Positions 9,429-17,498 are shown, counted from the stretch's first letter. The stretch is DNA of 64,000 nt from an uncultured Lachnospiraceae bacterium (GCA_949949005.1 CATLHM010000001.1:1-64000); one strand, 5' to 3'. Notes: a model not told the origin generated them from the sequence alone. Numbers and translations are program-made.

Positions 9429-9707
9429 ATGGCATCTGTGACGAATTTGAACATACGAACAGAGAAAGCGGTGAAGGAAGCGGCAGAGAATATCTTTGCA
9501 GAACTTGGACTGAATATGACTACGGCGGTAAATATGTTTTTAAGGCAGACAATACGGGAAAATGGCATACCTTTTTCTTTAAAGCTGAATACGCCAAATG
9601 AAATAACAATGGCTGCCATAGAAGAGGGAAGACGGATTGCTGCTGACCCGAATGTAAAAGGGTATAAGAGTCTCAGTGATTTAAAGGAGGCTCTAGATGA
9701 TATATGA
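9429..9707 (+). CDS. RelB/DinJ-family antitoxin (second module)
   Basis: This 92-residue antitoxin starts at the ATG preceded by GTGGAGGTG. The N-terminal ribbon-helix-helix (VTNLNIRTEKAVKEAAENIF, then GLNMTTAVNMFLRQTIRENGIPFSL) is typical of DinJ. The C-terminal part (MAAIEEGRRIA, YKSLSDLKEALDD) is the toxin-binding tail. An upstream in-frame extension to 9327 is unlikely because the ribosome site fits 9429. It overlaps the start of a truncated YafQ/RelE-type toxin. It should act as repressor and antitoxin, but its toxin looks non-functional. Confidence 0.85.
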   Translation: MASVTNLNIRTEKAVKEAAENIFAELGLNMTTAVNMFLRQTIRENGIPFSLKLNTPNEITMAAIEEGRRIAADPNVKGYKSLSDLKEALDDI

Positions 9708-9831
9708 AGTTAAATTCACCAACCAGTTCAAGCGGGATTTGAAATTGGCGAAAAAACAGGGAAAAAATATTGATAAGCTTTTCGATGTAATCAGTACCAT
9801 TGCAGAAGGTAAAAAATTGGATGAAAAATAA
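9697..9831 (+). pseudogene. YafQ/RelE-type toxin, truncated at 44 codons
   Basis: The frame starts in the last codons of the antitoxin and reads MIYEVKFTNQFKRDLKLAKK, then IDKLFDVISTIAEGKKLDEK and a stop. Full YafQ toxins are about 90 residues and continue after this point with the catalytic half; the downstream bases do not restore it. YafQ is a ribosome-dependent mRNA endonuclease. The missing half should abolish activity. Confidence 0.8.
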
Positions 9832-9886
9832 GTAACTTTTTTAAAAAGAAAACGCATTATAAAGAATTATTTTTTCGTCCAACAAA

Positions 9887-10035
9887 TTGAATTTTCGCCC
9901 AGTATAAGAAAACAGAAAAATATTTTGAAAAACCAAAAAAACTGTTGAAAAAGAATTATTGTCAGAATATTCAGGCAATTACATACAAAAATGGTTTTTG
10001 AAACCCTTGATTTTAGCGGGTTTGGGAGAGATACC
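9887..10035 (+). promoter_or_regulatory. CRISPR leader 3 with a damaged promoter
   Basis: The near-palindrome TTGTCAGAATATTCAGGCAA (9959-9978) is again 57 nt before the first repeat. The promoter is degraded: TTGAAT (9887-9892) and TATAAG (9903-9908) are only 10 nt apart instead of 17. This array is probably weakly transcribed or silent. Confidence 0.65.
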
Positions 10036-10198
10036 GTAGAAATGAGAGAAGCCCGTTTAGGGCATTGACACCATTTTTGTCGGTACACTACGGTGCATGC
10101 GCGCAAATAAGTAGAAATGCGACAAGCCCGCATAAGGCACAGAGAAAATTCCTAACACAACTTCATCCCCTACATTTCCCCCGTAGAAATGAAGAACC
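10036..10198 (+). CRISPR. CRISPR array 3 (decaying)
   Basis: One good repeat lies at 10036-10071 (GAGAGAAGC variant). A 39-nt spacer follows, then a degenerate repeat at about 10111-10146 (AAATGCGACAAGCCCGCATAAGG), another spacer-length stretch, and a remnant at 10183 that keeps only GTAGAAATGAAGAA. Repeat decay increases away from the leader. Confidence 0.75.
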
Positions 10199-10242
10199 CA
10201 CCCCCATTCATCGCGCCACCTACACGAAGAGAGGCACACCCC

Positions 10243-10787
10243 ATGGTCATCATCCAGAACTACACTCTAAAGCAAAAAGGAGACACCCCGGTTTTTTTGT
10301 AAAAAGCAGGGAGGAATCACATTGCCCTTGTTGTGGGGAAAATTTTAAAGTAATCGGAAGCCGCAGGAGAAGCTTGCATAAGCAGGACGACTCCTGCATT
10401 TTTTTAGTGGTGAGAAGGCTCCGTTGCCGTGGCTGTAAGAAAATCAGCCATGAATTACCGGATATAGTGGTGCCGTATAAGCGCCACGAATCAGATACCA
10501 TTGCAAGCGGACTGAGGGAGGATGTGCCGCCGGAGGCAGATTGCTGCCCGGCGGAAGGCTCCACGATCAGCCGGTGGAAGCACTGGTTTTTTTATAATCA
10601 GACATTTTTGGAGGAATCACTTCATGCCTTGCAAAATCAGCAGGAAATCACTTCAATTCTTATTCTTCCTTTATCCCCATTGCATCGCCAGCCCGAAGGA
10701 TGGCTCAGACTTTTTGTTTATTATCTTGTGAACGCGGGCTTTTGGATACATACCCGTTTTAGCGTAGGACTGATGGAGAGGGCATGA
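10243..10787 (+). pseudogene. DUF6431-like zinc-ribbon protein, frameshifted
   Basis: An ATG at 10243, with GAGAGG upstream, reads MVIIQNYTLKQKGDTPVF and then stops because of a frame change in a run of seven T (about 10291-10297). The sequence continues in another frame with VKSREESHCPCCGENF, VRRLRCRGCKKISHELPD and VVPYKRHESDTI, a four-cysteine zinc ribbon typical of DUF6431, and ends at 10787. One extra T would join the halves. DUF6431 proteins are uncharacterised and often lie near transposases. The T-run could allow slippage rather than inactivation. No transposase is visible next to it. Confidence 0.6.
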
Positions 10788-10915
10788 TAAAATGCGCTTA
10801 CTGAGATACTAGACATAAATCCAGAGTACAAGTATACGGATAACAGTGTGAAATCAGAGATTTTACCATCCTGATTTGTACGCCCGCCGGGGCGGGCAGA
10901 TGGAAGCTGGCATGA

Positions 10916-10984
10916 AAGGATAACACTCTGGCGCAGCGGGCAGCAGGTTATCTGAAAGAACACGGAGGAAAAGGGACAAAATGA
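10916..10984 (+). pseudogene. Tail of a lost gene before the CARF gene
   Basis: A 22-codon open stretch (KDNTLAQRAAGYLKEHGG and on) ends in a TGA that overlaps the ATG of the CARF gene as ATGA. That overlap is typical of operon neighbours, so it may be the 3' end of a deleted upstream gene. A GCCCGCC-GG-GGCGGGC hairpin lies just upstream at about 10882-10897. The rest of 10788-10915 shows nothing recognisable. Confidence 0.25.
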
Positions 10985-12540
10985 ATAAGAACCTGGCAGA
11001 AAAAACACAGCAGTGGAAGCAGTTAGAGAGAAAAACATTTGAGCAGAGGCAGATTGCAGATGAATTTTATGAGAGAAATCTCATGAAACTGATTGAGGAG
11101 GATTTTATAGACAGGAATAAAGCAAAGGTATTTGAGAAGGTAGAATATCTGGTGGCGTCGGTGGGAACCTCCTATGAGCCGATCGTGCTGAATATCAGAC
11201 TTCTAAGGCCAAAGCGGATTTTGTTTCTGCATACGGCAGAGACGGAAAGCACGTTGAGCAAGATCGTGAAATATTGTGAGCTGGAAGTGGTGGAGTATGA
11301 AAAACGCAGGGTAAGTGAGACCAGCCCGCTGGACATTTATCAGGAGATCAAAAGAAGCTACATTGACTGGGGAAAGCCGGGAAAGATGTATATTGATTTT
11401 ACCGGAGGCACCAAGGCTATGTCGGCAGCAGCGGCCATGGCCGGAGCCATGATCGATGTGCAGTTGGTATATGTGGGATCTAATGATTACCTTACGGATT
11501 TCCGTAAACCAAATCCGGGTTCGGAAACCTTATTTTATATTGACAATCCGCTTGCCGTATTTGGGGATTTTGAGATAGAAAAGGCATTGGCTCTGTTTGA
11601 AAGGTATAATTACGCGGGCGCACAGGAAAAGCTGGGGGAGCTGAAGGAAAATATACCGGATCCGGCTATCCGGCAGCAGATGAATTTTGTGTATCTGCTG
11701 GCCAAGGTTTATGAGGCATGGGATGCGCTGGACTTTGGGGAAGCATTTGTGCAGATCAGGAAGCTGAATCACCAACTGCGCAGGGATCGGATGATGCACG
11801 ATACTTTCCTGTTGATGGACTGCTATGAATGTCTGGAAAAGCAGGAGGAAATATTGAGGTATTTGAATGAAATACCGGAGATGCTCAAAAAGAGACAAAA
11901 TGCTGAGATTATCAAATCAAAAAGCATCATGCACGCGCTGATGTTCACCATGTACCAAAGCGCCTGCATCAGGGAGAAGCAGGAAAAGTACGATATGGCG
12001 ACACTACTTTTTTACCGGCTGCTGGAAATGATAGAGCAAAGGAGAATGTCCCATTATGGCCTGTATGTATCCCAGATGAACTATGCGGAAATAAAATACG
12101 ATAAAAAATATCAGCCTGCCTATGGGGAACTGGATGCCAAGGGACAATTTGAGCTCTTCAAGGGGAAGGTAAAAGAGATAAAGGCGGAGCTGTTTGGGCG
12201 GCCGGGAAATGAATATCTGCCGGAGCAGGTTTCTCTTCTGGAAGGGTTTATTATGCTGATGGCTCTGGGCGATCCGATTATCCATATCCAGGGGAAAAGG
12301 GAGATCGATAAGCTGAAAAGAATCCGGTCTATGGTATATTTGAGAAACAACTCTATTTTTGCCCATGGGCTTGGGCCGGTCAGCTATGGCGATTATACCA
12401 AATTTAAAAACTTTGTTCTGGAAATATTCCAGAGCTTTTGCGTGGTAGAGAGGGTCAGCTATCAGACCTATGCCAACAATATCAAGTGGATCAATCCTCT
12501 CAAGTCAAAGAATTACGTGATGGGAATGGGAGGGAATTGA
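10981..12540 (+). CDS. CARF-HEPN CRISPR accessory protein (TIGR02710-like)
   Basis: This 519-residue protein has a CARF-type Rossmann domain: EYLVASVGTSYEPIVLNIR at residues 55-73, KRILFLHT at 78-85, and the ligand-loop signature DFTGGTKAMSAAAA at 139-152, followed by VQLVYVGSNDY. The C-terminal region carries RNNSIFAH (R455-x6-H462), the RNase motif of HEPN domains. Family knowledge: CARF domains bind cyclic oligoadenylates made by Cas10 and switch on the HEPN RNase during type III immunity. GGAGGAAAAGGGAC precedes the ATG. Its stop overlaps the cas1 start by one base. With cas10 truncated here, its activator would have to come from another Cas10, or it has another role. Confidence 0.8.
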   Translation: MNKNLAEKTQQWKQLERKTFEQRQIADEFYERNLMKLIEEDFIDRNKAKVFEKVEYLVASVGTSYEPIVLNIRLLRPKRILFLHTAETESTLSKIVKYCELEVVEYEKRRVSETSPLDIYQEIKRSYIDWGKPGKMYIDFTGGTKAMSAAAAMAGAMIDVQLVYVGSNDYLTDFRKPNPGSETLFYIDNPLAVFGDFEIEKALALFERYNYAGAQEKLGELKENIPDPAIRQQMNFVYLLAKVYEAWDALDFGEAFVQIRKLNHQLRRDRMMHDTFLLMDCYECLEKQEEILRYLNEIPEMLKKRQNAEIIKSKSIMHALMFTMYQSACIREKQEKYDMATLLFYRLLEMIEQRRMSHYGLYVSQMNYAEIKYDKKYQPAYGELDAKGQFELFKGKVKEIKAELFGRPGNEYLPEQVSLLEGFIMLMALGDPIIHIQGKREIDKLKRIRSMVYLRNNSIFAHGLGPVSYGDYTKFKNFVLEIFQSFCVVERVSYQTYANNIKWINPLKSKNYVMGMGGN

Positions 12541-13550
12541 TGGCGGTTTTGTATATTAAGGAGCAGGGAGCGGTAATCCAGAAGCTGGGGGAGCGCATTG
12601 CGGTCAAAAAGGGAAATGAAACCCTTCTGGAATTTCCAGTGCTTCATGTAGAAAACATGGCATTGATCGGGAATGTCCAGATTACGGCACAGGCTTTGCA
12701 CATGCTGATGGAAAAAGGAATTGATGTGAGCCATTTTTCCTATTCGGGAAAATACCTGGGGCAGACAGCAGCGGATGCATCAAAAAATATTTTTTTGCGG
12801 TTTGAGCAATACAGCTTTTACCTTGATATTGAAAAAAGAATGGAAATGGCCAGGCTGATTGTGGCTAACAAGATTGAAAATCAGATTGCGGTAATCCGGG
12901 AACACTCATGGCGGGGAAGCGATTATGAGTGGAAAAAGGATGTAGGGCAGATGGAACAGTACATACAACAACTGCCGGATAAGCGGACGTCTAACGAGAT
13001 ATTGGGAATAGAAGGGATCTGTAGCAATATTTATTTCCGGGCATTTGGTCAGATGTTAAAATGTGAGTTCCCTTTTCAGGGGAGGAACCGAAGGCCGCCG
13101 AAGGATCCGGTAAATGTACTCCTCAGCCTTGCTTATACTTTCCTTACCAAGGAGGTATGCAGCGCGCTGGAGGCAGAGTCCTTTGAACCGTATCTGGGAT
13201 TTCTGCACGGAATCAGGTATGGGCGCAAGTCGCTGGCGTTGGATATGATGGAAGAATTTCGCCAGCCGGTGGTGGACAGGCTGGTGATTCTTCTTTTTAA
13301 TAAACGGATGATAGGAAAATATGATTTCGACATTCCGCAGGATGGGCGCATCCTTTTAAATGAAGACGGGTTTAAGAAATTCTGTACGGAATATGAGCGC
13401 TGGATGAGCGGAAGGAATACGGCCAGTGGGGAGAAATCCTTTCGCCGATGCATTAGAGAGCAGATTGCCGCACTGAAAAAAGCGGTGAGCGAGAAAGGGC
13501 AGTATCAGCCGTATAGCTGGGGAAAGCGTCATGTACCTGATCAGTTATGA
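12540..13550 (+). CDS. cas1: Cas1 spacer integrase
   Basis: This 336-residue Cas1 has an N-terminal beta domain (MAVLYIKEQGAVIQKLGERI) and a helical catalytic domain. Metal ligands are visible as E158 in LGIEGICSNIYF, H223 in FLHGIRYGR, and D235 or E238 in SLALDMMEEFRQPVVDR. Cas1 with Cas2 captures prespacers and integrates them at the leader end of CRISPR arrays. The start at 12540 overlaps the CARF stop (TGATG) and is preceded by GGGAGGG. The 3' end overlaps cas2 by 20 nt. Cas1 is not fused to the reverse transcriptase here; that is encoded two genes downstream. Confidence 0.95.
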   Translation: MAVLYIKEQGAVIQKLGERIAVKKGNETLLEFPVLHVENMALIGNVQITAQALHMLMEKGIDVSHFSYSGKYLGQTAADASKNIFLRFEQYSFYLDIEKRMEMARLIVANKIENQIAVIREHSWRGSDYEWKKDVGQMEQYIQQLPDKRTSNEILGIEGICSNIYFRAFGQMLKCEFPFQGRNRRPPKDPVNVLLSLAYTFLTKEVCSALEAESFEPYLGFLHGIRYGRKSLALDMMEEFRQPVVDRLVILLFNKRMIGKYDFDIPQDGRILLNEDGFKKFCTEYERWMSGRNTASGEKSFRRCIREQIAALKKAVSEKGQYQPYSWGKRHVPDQL

Positions 13551-13815
13551 CATAACGGATAACAGAATACGGGGAAAAATCGCAAAGGAGCTATCCGGAT
13601 ATGGGCAGCGTGTCCAGTACAGTGTGTTTGAGTGCAGGATCACAGAACAGCAGTATAGAGAGCTGTATCAGAAGCTGGTGATCCTGATGCAGGAGGAAGA
13701 GGAAGGAAATATCCGTATTTACAATATATGCGGAAAATGTGAGCAAAAGCTGTGTACCATCGGTATTGAGAGCAGGGAAATGGCCTTGGATAAGGATGAA
13801 TTGATTATTATTTAA
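13531..13815 (+). CDS. cas2: Cas2
   Basis: This 94-residue Cas2 has the ferredoxin-like opening MYLISYDITDNRIRGKIAK with the conserved Asp in SYDITD, and QRVQYSVFECRIT. It forms the Cas1-Cas2 complex that measures and positions prespacers. It starts inside the end of cas1 and is followed after 33 nt by the RT-primase gene, so the three form an adaptation operon with the CARF gene. Confidence 0.95.
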   Translation: MYLISYDITDNRIRGKIAKELSGYGQRVQYSVFECRITEQQYRELYQKLVILMQEEEEGNIRIYNICGKCEQKLCTIGIESREMALDKDELIII

Positions 13816-13848
13816 TGGTTTTTAACATATACGGAGATTTAGAAAAGG

Positions 13849-16650
13849 ATGAGCTTATATAATAAAATTATTGATTTACAGAAACTGTCACAGGCATGGA
13901 AAGAAGCCAGAAAGAACCATCCGGCAGCAGGTGTGGACAACGTTACCTTTGAGGAGTTTGAAGAAAGGAAGGCGGAAGAAATACGTCAACTGCATCAGGA
14001 ATTGAGGGAACACAGGTATCGTGCGCTCCCGGTGAAAAGGGTGATCCTGTATAAAGGCGAAAAGGCCCGTGAGATTGCGCTGTATGCCATGCGGGATAAA
14101 GTGGTGCAGAGGTCATTGGAGGCTGAGCTTAAGAAGCTGTATGAGGGGCAGTTTTCTCCGCAGGCCTTTGCGTACAGGAGCAGTAAATCCGCCTTGAACG
14201 CTGTGAATGAGATTGACCAAAGGATCAAGTCCGGCAGGTATTCATGGGCGCTGCGGCTGGACATTTCCGGCTTTTTCGATTCCATACAATGGGAAAAGCT
14301 GGAGGGAATGCTGAAGAAAAACATCAAAGAGGAGGACGTCATTTTTCTTATAGAAGAGAATTGTAAATCGGTAATGCTGGACGAGGGCGGCGGGCTGATA
14401 GAAAAAAAGATGGGGATTTATCAGGGCAGCGCGGTATCGCCGACGCTATCCAACATTTATATGATGGATTTTGATGATCAGATGACAAAGGGGGCGGCAT
14501 ACTATGTCCGTTATTCGGATGATATGCTCCTTCTTGGAAAGAGCAGGGAAGAGCTGCTTGAAGAATGCGTAAAGGTGAAGGCAGGACTGAGCCGTCTTGG
14601 GCTTTGTCTAAACGAGGGGAAAACAGTGTGTGCGCCCCTTGAAGAGGGTGTCGATTTCCTTGGCTATCATTTTGGAACGACTGGTATGGCAATTCCGGCA
14701 AAGGCTGAACGGAATCTGGAAGAACGCCTGGAGACCATGTGGCTCACTTCTTCCGAAAAAACAATAGAAGAGAAACTAAAGAGCGCATTGGAAATCGTGG
14801 GAGGCTGGGAGCAGTATTTCCGCGGAGAAAGAGAAGTACACAGTATTTTCGAGTATATTGTGCTGATGCGGTTTTCCGGTAAAAAGAAAGAAGGGCTGAC
14901 AAACCAACGTCGGGAGCTATCCAATTACTGTAAGGATATTGCAGTTTATCTTGCAAAGATCTGGAAAGAGGAAGGTGAGGAAGCCTTGGAACTGTTGGAA
15001 TACGAACAGTTTTACCAGATTTGGACATTGCAGGGGGCGGGGCAGAAAGCGCATGACAATTTAAAGGAGCTGCTGGATTTATACAGGAGTTATATCATAC
15101 AAGAAAATGCAGATACGGCAGTGGAGCTCATGCAGTTATATACCGACAGAGGGGAGTACCAAAAGGCCGCATTCTGGCAGAAGCAGAGCGAGCATTTGGA
15201 GAAAAAGGCATATGGCACAGGCAGTCATGTGATACTGCCGGACAACGGTGAGACATCTATTTCTTTCGACCGTTCCAGCGCGGAAAAAATACTGAATCTG
15301 TTTGTGGGGAGGGAAGATATTTACAGCAGTGAGGAAATAGGCAGCGGAGGTAAAAGGCAAAACGAAATTCAGGCATATCCGCTGACGGCCCAGAAGCTTT
15401 ATGAGCATTTATGCGGAAAAGTTACCCTGGGAACCTACGTGCAGCGTTCCAATGGGACAGTGCGTTATATTGTGACGGACATTGATGTCTCGAAAAAGGT
15501 ACTGTTGCAAAACGAGAGGGGAAGCGTGGAGTACAGGGCGTATCTGGAAAAAGCGCTGCAAAAGGCCAATGAGGTGTTGGAGCTTTACCGTGAATTTGGA
15601 ATGACCGGATATATCGAGTATTCCGGAGGGCGCGGCTACCATGTCTGGCTTATTATGACGCAGTGGATACCGGTTCGGTATGCGAATATGTTTTGCGACG
15701 TGGTAGAGAGCAGGCTGGGAAAAACAGAAGAGGGGATAGGGATAGAGTTTTTTCCCAATAAAACGAGACTAAAGCCAGGCAAATTCGGACAGGCCATAAA
15801 GCTTCCCTGGGGATTCCATATGAGGACAGGTGAGAGGTCTTATTTTTTGGACGATAGCGGAAACAGGGTGACGAACGTTAATCTGTTTCTGGACAGCCTT
15901 GCAAAAAATTCGCTGGGAGCTTTGAAAAAGGTTCTGGCAGTGAATCTGAAAGAAAACGACAATGCAGGTGAAAAAAAGATAGAAACAGATTTGAGCGCTT
16001 ATCAGGACACTCCGGAAAATGTCCTTGAAGTCCTTAAGGGATGCAGCCTGATGGGATACCTTTGCAACAAAGCGGCCAAGACGGGATATTTGACGCATTT
16101 TGAGAGACTGTCAATTTTATACGTTTTTGGGCATTTAGGAGAGGATGGAAAACAGTTTGTACACACCGTCATGTCGCATACTCTAAATTATCAGTATAAT
16201 ACCACGGAACGCTTTATCCGGCGGATTCCGGAAAAGCCGGTAAGCTGCATCAAGCTCAGGGAGCAATATAAACAGATTACTGCGGAATACGGATGCAACT
16301 GCGATTTCAAAAGGAGTAAAAACTGCTATCCCTCCCCGGTGCTCCATGCCATTTTGCTTTCCAATGATCTGCAAAAGGATGTTACCATACCGACCAGCCG
16401 CACGATCACGAATGAAAAAGAAAAAAAGATAGTAGAAGAACTGAATGTCCACAAAAAGGCGCAGGAGCTGGCGGAGAAAATACTGGAACTGAAAAAGCAA
16501 AAACGGAGCATCGATGCTTCTGTATTAAAGATAGAGAAGGAATTGGAAAAGCTGTTTGATCTTGTGAGGGCAGATTGTCTCGAAATCGAATTGGGAATGC
16601 TGGTCCGCAGAAAAAAGGAGGCAGGGTATGAGTGGCTGATTGAGATTTGA
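13849..16650 (+). CDS. Reverse transcriptase-primase (RT-AEP) fusion of the CRISPR adaptation module
   Basis: This 933-residue protein starts with a group-II-like reverse transcriptase: GVDNVTFEEFEE (28-39), AYRSSKSALNAV (108-119), motif A LRLDISGFFDSI with D138, motif B YQGSAVSPTLSNIY (191-204), and YSDD (222-225) in place of the common YADD. A helical, TPR-like linker follows (about 400-450). Then comes an archaeo-eukaryotic primase-polymerase domain: YIVTDIDVS with catalytic D544/D546, YSGGRGYHVW with H598, and AIKLPWG near 649-655. The C-terminal part has C732, C739, C800, C816/C818 and C826, compatible with a PriL-like iron-sulfur or zinc site. RTs next to Cas1 allow spacers from RNA, and CRISPR-associated prim-pols are linked to adaptation. 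A single chain could prime and extend on RNA or DNA, which is inference. The gene ends 130 bp before leader 4. Confidence 0.9.
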   Translation: MSLYNKIIDLQKLSQAWKEARKNHPAAGVDNVTFEEFEERKAEEIRQLHQELREHRYRALPVKRVILYKGEKAREIALYAMRDKVVQRSLEAELKKLYEGQFSPQAFAYRSSKSALNAVNEIDQRIKSGRYSWALRLDISGFFDSIQWEKLEGMLKKNIKEEDVIFLIEENCKSVMLDEGGGLIEKKMGIYQGSAVSPTLSNIYMMDFDDQMTKGAAYYVRYSDDMLLLGKSREELLEECVKVKAGLSRLGLCLNEGKTVCAPLEEGVDFLGYHFGTTGMAIPAKAERNLEERLETMWLTSSEKTIEEKLKSALEIVGGWEQYFRGEREVHSIFEYIVLMRFSGKKKEGLTNQRRELSNYCKDIAVYLAKIWKEEGEEALELLEYEQFYQIWTLQGAGQKAHDNLKELLDLYRSYIIQENADTAVELMQLYTDRGEYQKAAFWQKQSEHLEKKAYGTGSHVILPDNGETSISFDRSSAEKILNLFVGREDIYSSEEIGSGGKRQNEIQAYPLTAQKLYEHLCGKVTLGTYVQRSNGTVRYIVTDIDVSKKVLLQNERGSVEYRAYLEKALQKANEVLELYREFGMTGYIEYSGGRGYHVWLIMTQWIPVRYANMFCDVVESRLGKTEEGIGIEFFPNKTRLKPGKFGQAIKLPWGFHMRTGERSYFLDDSGNRVTNVNLFLDSLAKNSLGALKKVLAVNLKENDNAGEKKIETDLSAYQDTPENVLEVLKGCSLMGYLCNKAAKTGYLTHFERLSILYVFGHLGEDGKQFVHTVMSHTLNYQYNTTERFIRRIPEKPVSCIKLREQYKQITAEYGCNCDFKRSKNCYPSPVLHAILLSNDLQKDVTIPTSRTITNEKEKKIVEELNVHKKAQELAEKILELKKQKRSIDASVLKIEKELEKLFDLVRADCLEIELGMLVRRKKEAGYEWLIEI

Positions 16651-16704
16651 GATTGTTTTTTCCTGGTTGGCGAAGCGGGCAGGAACGTTACTATTCCCGA
16701 CGCA

Positions 16705-16729
16705 GGAATGCGCATAAACTGCGCATTCC
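16705..16729 (+). other. Perfect 10-bp hairpin after the RT-primase gene
   Basis: GGAATGCGCA (16705-16714) and TGCGCATTCC (16720-16729) pair perfectly around a TAAAC loop. No T run follows, so it is a weak terminator candidate at best. It lies between the adaptation operon and the promoter of array 4. Confidence 0.5.
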
Positions 16730-16780
16730 GTAAGAAAATGCTTCGAGAGAGAGTGAAAAAACAGAAAAAATAAGTTTGAG

Positions 16781-16939
16781 TTGAAAATGGAATAGGATAA
16801 GAATATAATTGTAGTAACAGCTAAATTCCGAAAAGACAAAAAAATGGCCTGAAAAGTGTAATTGTCAGAATATTCTGGCAATTACTTGCAAAATCAGAGC
16901 CTGAAACCATTGATTTTACTGGGGGTGCGGAGGGGGAGC
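16781..16939 (+). promoter_or_regulatory. CRISPR leader 4: promoter plus near-palindrome
   Basis: TTGAAA (16781-16786), 17 nt, TATAAT (16804-16809), then TTGTCAGAATATTCTGGCAA (16862-16881), 58 nt before the first repeat. The palindrome is identical to that of leader 1. Confidence 0.8.
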
Positions 16940-17485
16940 GTAGAAATGAAGAAAGCCCGTTTAGGGCATTGACACCCTGCATATATTCATATAGGTCCTT
17001 AAATGTCAGATTCGTAGAAATGAAGAAAGCCCGTTTAGGGCATTGACACATTTACAATACCAATATGGCGACATATCCGGTTGATAGTAGAAATGAAGAA
17101 AGCCCGTTTAGGGCATTGACACAGATCATCTTCTGCTGATTTCTTTTTATTATGGATAAGTAGAAATGAAGAAAGCCCGTTTAGGGCATTGACACCTTTT
17201 CATTTGTTTCTTTATTCCTGATGATAATAAAGTAGAAATGAAGAAAGCCCGTTTAGGGCATTGACACACGGTCACTTGGTCGTATACGAGACCCTCTTCG
17301 GTTGTGTAGAAATGAAGGAAGCCCGTTTAGGGCATTGACACGTATCTTCCAGCTCTTTTCGCAGCTTCGACTATTTGTAGAAATGATGAGAGCCCGTTTA
17401 GGGCATTGACACTCTTTCGGCATCGCCTTATACATTGCGTACCAGACTGGTAGAAATGAAGAAAGCCCGCTCAGGGCATTAATAA
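16940..17485 (+). CRISPR. CRISPR array 4 (eight repeats, seven spacers)
   Basis: Repeats start at 16940, 17014, 17087, 17160, 17232, 17306, 17377 and 17450; spacers are 38, 37, 37, 36, 38, 35 and 37 nt. The repeat begins GTAGAAATGAAGAAAGCCCG and ends GGGCATTGACAC, differing from arrays 1-3 in the AAGAAAG block. Repeats 6 and 7 carry single changes (AAGGAAG, ATGAGAG), and the last repeat is degenerate (GCTCAGGGCATTAATAA). It is the longest array and lies next to the adaptation genes. Confidence 0.95.
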
Positions 17486-17498
17486 AGTTTGATCGGAG

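Noticed and set aside
13849-14900. Group II intron maturase, retron or diversity-generating RT
   Set aside because: No intron RNA domains, msr/msd hairpins or template/variable repeat pair flank the gene; its neighbours are cas1 and cas2 and its C-terminus is a primase domain.
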